Shown piece after piece: positions 13,419-26,600 of a DNA stretch of 64,000 nt (position 1 is its first letter; every line of letters starts with the position of its first letter). The notes below the pieces were generated by a model, which had not been told where the DNA came from, made no database searches, and saw only the letters and a list, made by a program, of their open reading frames with translations. Made by a program: the position numbers and the translations under genes. This stretch comes from Oxyruncus cristatus (Eukaryota > Chordata > Aves > Passeriformes > Cotingidae), in contig VXAY01000172.1 in NCBI GenBank assembly GCA_013399855.1, positions 4,349,957 through 4,413,956 of the forward strand. Direction: 5' to 3'.

Positions 13419-16400
13419 TTTCTTAAGGTGAGTGGCCAAGAGCCAGCAGTGACAAGGCTGTGACACTTAGTGCTCAGTCTGTATGGTCTGGGGAAGAAGA
13501 GACAATAACTGAGTATTAATGCAGGCAAACTAATCTGTGTTGTCAGAAAGAGGGTGCCTGGTGATAGAGCTTTCTGCAGAGAGTTTTTTAACTCTTGCCT
13601 TTCTCAAACTACACCAAACTGACTTCTGTACAGCTCTACAGCTTTCCATCCCCGTATACTTCAAAGAATTAAAGGACTTTCTGTGCTTAGAGTAAAGCAA
13701 CCCCACCTCAGTAAAATAAGAGAAAATTGTGGCAGAATGAGCTCTGGGTTTTTGCTTTAATCCTTTTTGCTGAAATGTGGATAATTTACAGAGCAACATT
13801 AACAGGAAGGTTGTTTTCTTTATTAAACTTCAGTGAAATCAACCCTCCAAAACGAAAATTATCTTTTAATTCTTGAAATAAATCAATTGCATTGCAGGGA
13901 CACTGCAATCTAATGTTTTTTATTTTATTTTTTAAAAAAGACTCATGTTCAGTGATATGAAACAGTGGAAAAGGTTTTAATAATTGCTGTCTAAAATATT
14001 CTTTAACACACGTTCTGCCAGAATATGAACTCTCAGAATTATAAGGACAGGCTGTTCTTAGGCATAAAAGCAAAATTCCTATGCCAGTCCATAATGTTTT
14101 AATCAGAAATCCATTTTAATGACTACATTTACTTCAGAAAAAATGCAAAATTAAAAACAAGATGCAGAATGCCTTTTTAAAAAGAAAAAGAACATAACTT
14201 CTTTGCTCCATAATGTCTAAAATGCTTTACCTAATATCTAAGTTAAAAGAAAGACATTTTTACCCCTATCTAGCATGCGTAACAAATACCAAGCTCGATG
14301 GAATGCCTCTTTTTTCCTTAAATTGAAGCTAAAACTGCAGAGCTTCATTATTTTCCTGGAAGAATAGTCCTTTTGTGGCAGACAACTTGGCGTGTAGCCA
14401 GGGACCGCAAAGTGGCACTTTTAGGCAGCTTTCTAGTTTTAAGCGTAGGGTCACATCTTTGATTCTGGCTTATGAGATGGATTTGCAAACAAGTAACAGT
14501 GACAGAAGTCTACCTTGAAGTCTGCTTCCAGCAGGCAAGAAACTGTATTCTAGAAATGCGTTGCCTATGTAGGGTTTTGTTCAAGTGTGAGGCCACTGGG
14601 CTGGTGACATTCTAGTGCCAGAAAGAATGAACAGCAAAGGTGCGCCCCTGTAAGGCTGGTTCATATGCTCTGCCTGTTTTGGGTAAAAATCAGGATATTT
14701 TAAGGACACTGTTTCAATGCTAAACAGATTATTTAATACATTTGTGAGATCCATAAACATCACTTTTCATCTGAATGAGAAAAGTTCTTGGAAATATGTT
14801 AAAAATAGATTATCATGACGAATCAAAGGGTGTTTTCATCGCTACAGGATGTTTGTCTTGGAATCAATAGCCAAAAGAATTGTGATTCCTGGGAATTAAA
14901 TATATGTAGTGTAAAATGATAGTCATCAAAAACTACAGGTTTGATTTTTTGGGTCAAATTAAAGGCTATTAGTATCATCTGGAGTGTCCTTTTTCGGGGG
15001 ATTTTCTGTGAGACCAGTATATCCCATATCACTTGTTTAAATATTAACCTGACCTCTGTTAGATGAAGAATGCCTATTGCTGGTTCCATGCAACAAACCC
15101 CCCCACTACTTCTTCTTAATTTTGAGTCTGCACATAAAAACAATTTTAAAGACCCAAATATATCCTTTCATCTTTTTGCATCTTGATTAAGTTTTTGTCT
15201 TAGACTCTTCACAAGTTAAAAGAGTCAATTATTTAAGAGCTTGATGTCAAAAATAGGAAACTATTTTATTTATTTTGGGATCAGAATTTAGATTATAATA
15301 TGATGCTTTAAACGATGATATATGGTGAGAAGAGAAGCCCAGAAAAGAATTAACATTTTTTCTGCAAAACGAGCTAGTAGTTTTGGTGGATGTTGTACTG
15401 GCACAATGCATTAGACACAGACAGATCAGCTGGAAAGCAACTCAAGCGAGCTCAGAACCTCACTTTTTCCTGTTACCTGGGAAGTATATAATTCTCCAAA
15501 TATAAAATCAGTGGGATTCTATACCAGCGTAGCAGACAGTTCAGAATTGATTAACAAATAGAAGATCCTCTGCTAATCCTATGTTCTGAGAAAAAATGGG
15601 TTGGTTATTTCTGTATTTGACATGGACCAATCCTTGCACCAAAGCTGAAAAAAATATTTTCATTTCATATGTTTGTAATAAAAATATTATTTGTAGATTA
15701 TCTAAGAGAAAAATTACTTTGACTTATTCTCTTCCTAGAGGATTTGGAGTAATATATGCTGTATCATATTATGAGTGTCTATTAATACCAGAAAAAAAAG
15801 TTTCTTAATAGTAATTTGAATAATGGAGTGTTGCTTGCTGAACTGTTCATTTGAAAACTCATTGAGTTGCACAGTAATCACAGAATCTCCAGTTTTATTA
15901 TCTTTTTTGTCACTGAGAAATGCTTGCTGTTTTGTTGTTCTGTTTTCATTTCCATCATGTTCCAAACCAGCCATGTATCACTGTCTAAAAAACACGTCGG
16001 TAGATAATAGAGAAAGGCAGGTGAAAGGTCAAATCTCCTGCAAACTGGCGAAACACATAATTCAAATTTACATAGAAAGCACATTATGTGACCAGAGATA
16101 AACAATGTGTGGGTTGTAGCATAATTTATATAATAAAGAATGTTGTCATTAAGGTTGCCTGGGACTGTAGCAGTCATGAATAAGGCAAAATTTGCATTGA
16201 CTTGCCTTTAGATGTGTGCTGGGTTCTTGTTTGATTGAGGTAAGGGCATTTGTTTGGATTTTCTCTGCTGTATTGTAATACCTCTTTCACTTGTTCCCAC
16301 TCTTGACAAAAACACGCGTACAAAACAAAAACTCCTCACTGTGAGACACACCTACATAATAATTTTATCTTGCTAATATTCCCCCAAATAGATCTTTCAA

Positions 16401-17094
16401 TTTTCCCACCTACCATTTGCTTTGTATTTGCTCACAAAATGGCTTAGCATATTGTGAGCACTTACCTGCGTATGGGGAAGAGAGTAGAATGGGAAAGCAA
16501 GCGCTGGCACCATGCTCTGTTTTCTCAGACTTGTAACTTTACCTCTACAAGGACTCTGAAGAGTCTGCTGCAGGATCCCCTCAGAATCTTGCTCTGCCCC
16601 CATGCCTCGGTTGACAAGGATAGCTTCAGAGATGTTACCACCAGACTGGAAGTGGCAGGAGGGATGCAGGGACTGTAACAGAAGTCGTGCAGGTTGATCT
16701 TTGTCACATGGAAGACAGGAGCTCAGATCATATCCCCAACTATAAACATATGGCTTGAGCCTGTGCAGCCTCAATAGCTCTGAAAGTTGAATCTTCATCC
16801 CCTTTTCGGAGTGCTTTCATGGTGTAAGTCAATGAGGCCATGGCAGCTGTTGGTTCTGCCAACTCACACAGAGTGGAAGAGATCTGCCTTCAGCCCCAGT
16901 GTTCCTCTCACCTGAACCAACCAGAACCTTGAACACATGGTTACACATTTGAATGAGATTATGTCTGGCTATTACAATACCACTGCTGCCCAAACTGCAT
17001 CTGGCCAACTCTCCAGTAGAAAGGTAGGAAGATCAGCAGGGTCCATCTGTCGTGTGAACATTACTGGCTGAGCCAAGTCAAATTTGCAGGTTTA
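13419..17094. other. Non-coding DNA with a GC-richer patch before the CR1
   Basis: No gene is recognised. 13,419-16,400 is AT-rich and featureless to the eye. About 16,440-17,090 is richer in GC and carries a 133-codon minus-strand frame (16,397-16,798) that matches no protein I know. The patch may be decayed repeat sequence, since a CR1 follows directly at 17,095. Confidence 0.7.
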
Positions 17095-17648
17095 GGGAGG
17101 TGATTGTGCCCCTCTACTCCACTCTTGTGAGACTCCACCTGGAGGATTGCATCCAGCTCTGGGGCCCTCAGAACAGGAAGGACATTGGCCTATTGGAGTG
17201 ACTCCAGAGGAGGCAACCAAGTTGATTAGGGGGGTGGGTCACCTCTCCTATGAGGAAAGACTAAGAGAATTGGGATTTTTCACTCTGGAAAAGAGAAGGT
17301 TTTGGAATCTCCTAACTGTGGCCTTTCAGTACCTGAAGGGAAACTACAAGGAAGATGAAGAGAGGCTTTTTATAAGGGCATGTAGTGACAGGACAAAGGG
17401 GAATGGCTTCAAACCGAAAGAGAGTAGGTTTTGATTAGATATTAGGAAGAAATTCTTTACTGTGGGGATGGTGAGACACTGAAACAAGTTGCCCAGAGAA
17501 GTGGTGGATGCCTTATTCCTGGAAGTGTTTGAGGCCAGGCTGAATGGAGGTCTGAGCAACCTGGTCTAGTGGAAATGTCCCTGCCCATGGCAGGATAGTT
17601 GGATCTTTAAGGTCCCTTTCTACCCAGGCCATTCAATGATTCTATGAA
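17095..17648 (+). mobile_element. CR1 LINE, 5'-truncated, sense orientation
   Basis: This is the 3' end of a chicken-repeat-1 (CR1) non-LTR retrotransposon. It opens inside the last part of the reverse-transcriptase ORF: the + strand at about 17,112-17,200 reads [20 protein letters not shown], which follows the CR1 pattern [13 protein letters not shown]. It continues through the typical region (agattaggaagaaattcttt-like stretch, the gaaacaagttgcccagagaa box, tccctgcccatggcagg) and ends in the ATTC-TATGA-type terminal motif at 17,631-17,648. Stop codons and indels disrupt the coding part, so it is inactive. It has the same orientation as KCNK2. CR1 copies usually lack target-site duplications, and none is evident. 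Confidence 0.95.
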
Positions 17649-20600
17649 ATACTTAAGTGATATCTACTCCTAACACACCTAAGAAAGGGTTTCTAAACTT
17701 TTCTTGAGAGCTTTTGTAGAATGTTGTGGTGCTTCAGATAAGTCATTGACTACTTTCAAATGTCATTGTAAATATTATAAGGAATTTTGAAGACCATTGG
17801 TCAAGAAGAGCATAAAAAACACAGTTGCATAAATAATCTGGTCTGGGACTGAAATGGAAAGATGTACATACAGAAATAATGTGATGAAAAATGATAGGTT
17901 TGATTATACTTTTGCTTTAATTGGGAAAACCCTTGTAAAGAATAAACTGTAGGAGACTGAAAGTAAAATCCTATTAATGTATGAGTCATTGCTGCTTGGG
18001 TTTGATGACCTCTGGAATGTAATTTCCTATAAACAGAACAGTTGCAAGAAAATGGCAGAGAAGGGCCTCACTGAGGAGCTCTGCTGACATAGCTCAGCCC
18101 CATTGTAGTCTGTGTTTCACATTATGACCTGTCAGCAAACAGAGAGGCAAGGCACTCAGGAGATGCTGCATGCTACTGTTTCCCTTATTCTTTGTATGTG
18201 CTGCTTGGAGCTGAGTCCTTTCTGAGACTGTGGCAATTGCTACTTTACGGGGCAGCTACGGCTTTATGGTGGCTCTGTGAGTTCCTGAGAAATGGCCGGC
18301 TCTTCGCCACTGCAATAAACGCTAAACTGAAGGGTGTGATACAAAAGTAAAGTTAAATGCAAACCTCAATTAAATCAATACTGAAACTCAGCAAAACCAG
18401 TGTTTCACTGCAGATATTTAACCGGACAGTTTATCTTTGCCGTTGCCTGGGCACTGCAAATGAACTGGTTTGCCATTTGCCTGTACTGCAATTGCTCTGG
18501 GAATCTCTTATTTAGCTACTAGAGCTGCTGCTTGGTTCTCTTGCTATACAAACGCAACCTGATATTAAAAAATCCAAAAGAAGCTGATCTATAACTTGTG
18601 CCTTTTTACCAAGAGTAATAAAAGAATAATTTAATGAACAGGGAATTGATAACAATGGTATAATTCTGGTGTTCTTAAAAAAATATACTATGTATAAAAA
18701 CTGCATCTCAAAAGCCCATCCTTCATGTGGATAAGAAGTAAAATCCTTGGAGACAAGAAACCATATGTTACTGATCTTGTAAAATACATATTTCTTTTCA
18801 TCTTTATGCTTCATTCCATTAATCTTGTCTTCATACAGACTGTAAGGAGGCTAGGATACTTATATTCAAGAATCTATTTTAGATTTCTGTAAATCTGAGA
18901 TAAGTATACAGCAGAAGAGGACATCACCATGAAAAGCTCACCTGGACTGCTATTGTGTGGTAAAAAGAAGGCACACAGATGAGGAATGAAGCTTTGTATA
19001 GAAGTTTTCTGTAAGTTAGAGATGCTGTTGTTTCCACAGAAGACTAAGCCCCTGTGCAAAGAAGAGAATAACATCTTCACAAGTGCAAAGCCATGGAGTA
19101 GGGTGGCTTAAAAGATCAAATTTACAACTGCTGGATATAAAATATCTTTCAGCAGAGATATAATGACAGGAAAGAAAAATGCTTCTATATCTAGGAAACA
19201 CACTTATCAACAGGCTTTGCTAAAGTATTTGGAATTCCTAGAAAACCATAAAAACCTTATGAGAAATCCTGTTTTTAGTTGTGAGTGGAGAACAGCTTCT
19301 TCACAAAAGCCTCAAGTATATTTAAAGGACTAGAGAGACAGGACTGTAAAGGGACAGTTATAGCAGAACTGTGGATGCCTCCACCTGTCTGACTTGAGTG
19401 TGCTGTAAACCAGTCTTTGTGGCAGATCTCTAGGTGAAAAATCATCAGCTCCTAAGCAGAGGATCGTTCCTGGCACAGGTTGGCAGTCCTCAGAGTTAAA
19501 AATGGGGAAAAGTCTACTCTCTTCTCTACTCAACTCCCAGATGTCCTTTCAAAATACTCCAGCTAGGTAGGCATTTGTCTGGCAACCTCTCTTTTGGCTT
19601 CTCAAAAATATATTCACTGCTCCACTGGGCACTGTGCACTTTTAATTTTAAGCTAACATTAAAATGTGCATCACAGCTCTGTTTCCCATAATCTGTGGGA
19701 AAATTGAAGGGGTGGGAACTTTGCTTTTACTGGGTTTATTCAGCATTGCAGAGTGCCTTACCTATGCACAGTTTTTCTGTATGGATGTAATTCATACCCT
19801 GTACTTTAGCTATGGGTGTCTATTTGCATCACTGCAGAGAGAGCGTGTAGGGATGTATGGCACTCATGAAAGACTGATGTCCTCATCCTGCTTGATGGCA
19901 GGCAGAACAAGACAGCAGGAATGCACATCAGCCATAGAGGGGACAAGGCTGTATTTCTGTTCTTTGCTACAATGAGTTGGAGATGGTGAGAATTTTTTTT
20001 TGAGGTGTATTAAAATGTCTTTGATGACAGAAGCCAGTTCTTCAAGAAAAAAAATTTGCTCACAGGAAAGCACCAATCCAACTGAAACTTCCCATGGGAA
20101 CGTGCATTTCAGCTCCACACGAACATAATAGTGGAACGACTTGATACTTCAAGGCCAGTTAAGGTGCTGAATCAAGCAGATTAATAGTGTCTCTTGACTT
20201 CTTGTCTTCCATATTCCAGGTGAGGGTCCTGACCTGCAGTTTAATTGCTTTTGTGGGATGTGTGACTCTTTTAATTCTTAACAACAACAACAAAATATTA
20301 TTTAAAAAATGTTATTATCACAATATGTGGAAGAGGCCATTCACATGTGTGGGAAATCCATCTTCTGGCTACCTGACTACCTGTGCAGTCAGTGCACACC
20401 TTGGCCTCTTAGTTTAACTTCAGCAGTTGCCTTCCTTTTTATTTCCTCCTCCTCAGCATATAAGTCATATCAGCCTCTGATGCCCTTTAATGAAACTAGG
20501 AAAGGGTATTATTTATCCAAAGTAAGAAGAAAAACTCATAACAGCAAAGAAAATGGAGATGGAAAAATCCTGGAAAGAAAACATTTAGATAACCAAACAA

Positions 20601-23600
20601 CTCCCAGTCAGCCCCTGCCCACTCTTCTGTTGCATTTTCCTGGCTCTACCCACAAACATATATTTTGTTCCCTGTGACTGCCCCAGAAAGGATTGTCCTC
20701 CTATTCACTATGGCATTTTCTTCTATTTCACATGGGAACAAGCACAGCTTCTTCTGCAATTTCCAAACACATACTATAAACAGTAGTATCTTGTAGGAGA
20801 AAGTAACCTTGCTAACATATGCAAATATCAGAGAAGAATATGAGGATTAAATTAGAGAGGGTAAAAAAGGGTTAGTAATATGAAGAAGCAGAAAAATCAG
20901 AAAAAGGGTGTTCCCACTTCTTTTTAAATCTCTCTTTAAATTATTTACTTGGCACTTTGACAGCTCACAATTTAAATTTTTTCATTCATCTTAATATTTA
21001 ATCACAGTTTTTAATTATACTAGTAACTTGGGGCTAGTTCTTAACTCAGCAATAGCTTCATCTTCTATTAATAAATGGCACATATCCTTGGCTTTGACAC
21101 TTACTTGCTGTGAGTGTTTTGGCTTTGGTAGAACATGCAGTCCAGGATACCATTATTGCATCTTAAATCTCAAATCTTTTTTAGTTATCAGTACAGTGTT
21201 TCACCCTGATGATGATATCTTAGCATAAAAATGTTTGATCTTCACTGTGGTTCTTAATGCTATTGTTGCTAAAATTACAGGAGATCAGAGAACAAGTACT
21301 TAAAAAAAAATCTTATTACAAAAGCCATTTTTCCACATAATTTTTCTTCTCCTTGGTCTGGAGAAGAGACAGTCTAGTACCTGAGAACTGTGGGTTGGAG
21401 GAATGTTACATCTCCCTGTGTGGCTGACAGGGTTTGGGATGAAGGCCTCGGGTGGTTTTGGTTTTTTTTGAGCTGCGCACCAAACGAACTCCCTCAGTGG
21501 GGTTATAGTGCTCATGTGGCAGTGGGCTGCATTGGTTTGGAGGCTGCTGGGGACTATGAGCCAGTGGGCCTGGATTTGTCTGGGATGCAGAGGCCATCCA
21601 GCCCAAATCCATAAGGGAACAGTAAAAGCTCTGGGAGTTGCTGAGGTATCTACTCTCCCCACAGCTCTCTGAAGCCTATGCAGCTCTATGTAAAGACTAG
21701 AGAATGTGGTTTATGGGTTCAGGAAAATTGACTGTCTTTCCGCTGAGACTCTGAGGCCAAACTCCTGTTTTTGCAGGCACCATGTCAGATAAATCTTTTT
21801 TATAAACTGGCCACCCTCTATTTTACAATGTTAAGTTTTTGTTCTCATCCTCCTTATTGGGAGATTCCTGCAGAAGTTGGCTCTTGTGCTTTTTTTGACT
21901 TCCAGCCAAAATTTATTCACAGAATGGTTCTGGTTTTGTTGCCAACACGGTTCCTTAGCTCAAAAAAGACTCTTTGATTGATCTACACACGGCAATCAGA
22001 TGTCTTCTCAGCCTTCATTTTGCCAGACTAAGTGAGCTGAGCTCTTCCCATTTCCTCAGACACAATTTATCTCGAACTCTTTACTGTTCCTCTTTGGATT
22101 AATTTTTGTGGATCACCAGTAACTAGAACTAAGTGTGACTTTTCCCACTCACAGTTTACCAGGGCTCGTGAGCTGTCATGCAGCACTCTGATAGCACCTG
22201 CTGGCCAAACCCCACCTCCTACGTTGATACTAGCAAAAATAATCAATATAAACGAAGTGATGGATTTAACAGGACTTCCAATAAATTTGGTTTAAACAGA
22301 GTAGAGGGGTGGAGCTTATTGCATTCATACAGTGGTAACACAGGATCAGGAACCAACACACAGTGACCCACATGGGTATTACTATTTGTAAGTGCATCTG
22401 AAAGGATCAGAACTGAAAATGTGTGATGTTTGGTGGCTTTTTGCTTACGGGCCTGTCCGTTTTAGGTTCCGTTCATAGCGTGCTGACTTTCCCCATTCAC
22501 TTATTGGAGACTTCCTGCTCATAAGAATTTCTTTCTTGTCACCTGTGGCCGTAAAGCTTATCTCGGACTCATGTTGAAGCAAGGGTTTGAGCATAATTGG
22601 ATCCTGAAGAGTCTTAGGCAGAGAAGTGTAACATTTCCTGTGTGATACATTGCCTTGAACCAGAGCAGATCAACATCAAGAGGAAGAAGAGAAGCATCAG
22701 CTTCCCTCTCTCAGAAGTTTTGCTATTACATATCCCCAATATATATTTGTTAGTTTATCTGTTAACCATTAGAAAGATTTGTCATGGTTACAAGATCCAA
22801 CCCAGGCACTTGCATTAATTACCACTAAGAGCACTCTATGGTATCTGAAAAAGAAACAGGAAAAGAAACATGCATTCAGTTTCAGAATGCATGCAAAAGG
22901 AAATGTGGAGGATGAAGGACCTGGAATAGCAAACAGCTAAGACTACAGTTATTTTGTTTGGGATTCTCACAAAACTCATCAGGCAAAGGGATTGAAGGAG
23001 ATTGTCCCTTCAAAAAGAAAAGGTTCTAAAGAGAAAGGAGGGCAAGAGCTAGCTACTCTTTTTTTTTTTTTTCCCACTAACCTCAGGCCAGATGCAGTGG
23101 ATGTTATTTAATAACCCACAATTAAGGACAAGCAGTCTAATTACCAGTTTGTATTGAAAAAAAAAAGCCAAGAGAGTCACACTCCTTGCAAGAATGAAAT
23201 TACAAGAGGATTAATTGCAAGTGAAATACCCAAAAGAAGAATTTATTTAATATTGTAAAAAAAGACAATGCTTTTTGCTGTTTATGGAGTCCCAGTTTTG
23301 AGATCATACTGCAGTAGAGAGACCAAAACTGAAATGAAACATCATATGAGATTCTGACTTACATTTAGAAGCATCTGTGTTAGTGGGCCAGGTTGGAGAA
23401 CACTTCTGGATGTGAATGCAAGTTTTAGAAAGAAAAGATGTGATCGTACAGTAGACGGGACTGACAAACAACTCTCCGCAAAAAAAAAAAAAAAAAATTT
23501 GACAAAGTAAAAAAAACTTCAACAACTCAATTCTCACATGGAGTGAATTTACAACAAGCAACATGAAAGTGAAATGTCTGGCCTTTGACAGAGTACTACT

Positions 23601-26600
23601 ATTTTATCAAGAAACAAAGTTACCTGTGGAAAGCTGTAGCTAAAAGGAAATTAAGTATAAGTATTCTTCACAGTGGTTTTTCTGTGGAAATTTTTCAGAT
23701 AGAGCAGTTTCAGATGACTGAAATACATCCTTGAACATGAATTATTGCTTATAAATTGGATATTGATACCCAGGTCAAAATGAAACTTAAGTCAATTTGA
23801 ACACAAAGAAGCCTGGGTTGTTCAGTGACAGAGTCAGTTCCATAATAGCTGTATACAAACCAAATGTAATTGCAAAGCAGACTCTTGAAAAAATAGAGTT
23901 TTACTTATTGTTGAGGGAGAGAGAAGCTGGAAATGCTTGTGGTACTTCTCACAGAGAGACTGTATCAGCTAGGGCACCCAAAGTACTTGAGATAGAAAGA
24001 AAAACAGATTAAAAAATTTCAAACTAAATTAAGATATAGACAGCAAAGGAAAAATTAGGAGGGAAATTTCACAAAAAAAAAAAGAAAGAAAATTAAAATA
24101 GTCATTACAGTTGTAAAAGAACAGTGAGGAAAAAGCAGAACAAAAATCCCAAGTGCATGATGAAAGAAACTTTCTATCCATGATCATGACATCCATTATA
24201 TGTTTTGGAGATTTTAGAAACAAATGTCCATTACAAAGGGAAAAATGGCCCAGTTCTCTCAGCACACATTTACAACACAAAGAGCTAAACCACAGCCTGT
24301 TAAAAATTTATTGTCCACAGGGAACTCCTTATATAATGTTCTCAGGTCACTGTTTTTCTAGATCCCTTTGATAAAAATGGACATAACAGCACTTTTTCAC
24401 CTCAAAGAATTAATGAAATAGCGAGTACTTCACAATGTATAACGTATACATGCTTTTGTAATGAGGCCAGTACACACATCTTACCTAGCTAAACTTGGTA
24501 GTCTGTACTAGAGAGAAAATTTGTGGTAAGGACTAAAGGAATAAGTCACTTTGAATAATTGGTATGCCCTACATTCTAAATTAATGCGTGACTATGTTTT
24601 GCCTTGTTTCATACACTGAATTTGAACATAATGGGTAAGTGGTTTCCATCGTAGTTCCACTTTATCCAAACCCAAGGTGTGTACATTTTTCCAAGTTTAC
24701 TTTTTTTTAGTGTTTGCCTTTTGTGCTTTCCTGTAGCTAATATTTTCTGAGAGCTGTGCTCTGCTGAACACCCAAGGAAACTTCTTAAGTGGGTAGGCTA
24801 CTTCTGTGTCATGGTATGTGGGAGTCCTTCCCATTTCCCTGGGCTCAGAAGCAGATGCAGGCTCTCAGTGCTGTACTGGGGCTGGACCCAGGTGCGCATC
24901 AATCCCTTGTCCTTGCACCTCTCAGACCCGGGTCCCATGCCAAGTAAAACTTAAGCCCGGAGCCTGAGCATGAGCCATGGCTTGTTGTAGCTGGGCGTTG
25001 GTCTGAACGCTCTGCGGAGCAGGACCCTGGGGCGTGCCAAGGCATGCATGAATATAGACACAGCCATAGATAATGTGAGAACTGAATGCTGTAACTTTTT
25101 AGGCTTCCTTTGAAGTTGATGGGAATTTACCTGAATATGGTACACATAAAAGTATTCCATTTTGGCCTGTTAGGACATGGGTGCCAATAGAAAATGCTCT
25201 ATTGCTGAAATCATAAGCAGCTAGCTAAATATTTGGGGCTTAAGAATACTCCACCCAATGGCTTGTTGGTTAAAGTATTCACAAGGAGGTAAAAGATGTA
25301 GCCTAGATCTCCTCTGCTGTTGCCTGAGTGGATGTCTCAGCTACAGACTTGCACCAAGTGGTGCCTTTGTTCTCTTCCCACTTTTACTTCATCCTTGCCA
25401 AGTACTTTAAAAAGCCCACCAAAACAACATCTGGAATCTGAAGTGTGGACAGTTCCTCCCTTGAGAGATTTAAATCCTAGAACTCGTCAGGGTTTGATAC
25501 ACTTCCTTTTCTTAGTGTTACTCAGTGCCTAGCTGATAGCAGGGAGACCACTCTGAGTTCCTCTTCTTCCTCTCGTGAGTGACTGACTTGTCCCATACAG
25601 GGAACTGAGACTCTAACTTTGATCTGCATCTGCTGTGCTTGGTCTTGTTCATCTCAGAGGAGATAATGACCAAAGCTTGCTTGACTTTATTTAGCAATGT
25701 AAATAAAACATATTACATCATTACACGGTAACCGATAAGATGTGAATCTGGACCAGAAGGACACCCTTGGCCTCCCATATTGGAAGCAGCTGGACCATGT
25801 AATTCTTTTCACAAGCTGGTGACCCTCCAGTCTCCAGCTTGACATTATGCATTCTGTAGCATCAAGTAAATATGGGTCTAAGGAACATAAAGTTACAGAG
25901 TTTGCTACTGCAGCATCTGGTATGTCAGTATGTCTGTAGTAAGCAGCCTGAGGAACACTTATGGTGATATAGGGAGTCCCATGCTGTGGGTCAGGAAGTG
26001 ACACATTTCCATGTCAGTAATCTGTTCACAAGGTGATAGCTCTATCTTTTTTTTTCATTACAGGACTGTATAAACAAGTTAATTAAACTATTGGTATTTA
26101 TTCATTATTATAAGCTCCCTATGATATACTAATATTTTTATATTAATATATATTTTTTATTACAGAAATTATTAGAGCTGATAGCTAGGGTGTAAATGTG
26201 GTATATGTAGAAAATAAAGATGCCTTGTATGTGCAAGTAGTATATTGAAGGATGCATTTCTGTTAATTCATCAGTAACTGTACATACAGCTTTAATATTA
26301 TTTACTTTAAGAGAAACATGGCTGGGTGTGACACTTTAAATATAAATTGTGTTTTTCCATATATAGCTTGCTGTTAAATATTCTACAGAGCAGCTACTAT
26401 GCTTATGTTCTTTCCTAAGTGGTCATTTTTAATGTCTAGCAATTCAGCAGTTATTGATAGGTTGCTTTCTTGTCTAAAAATAGGGGAATGTGTGGATCCT
26501 TTTACACAGCAGGTAGTCAAGTAATAATGAAAGTGATTGATGATAAAAAGCTTGCTTTCTACTCTCCTGTCATCAACAACCTATTGGGATCAAGAGAACA

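Noticed and set aside
16397..16798. 133-codon minus-strand frame with a cag-gtaagt donor-like site at its 3' side
   Set aside because: No protein family recognised and no partner exon found. The donor match alone is too weak to call a gene.
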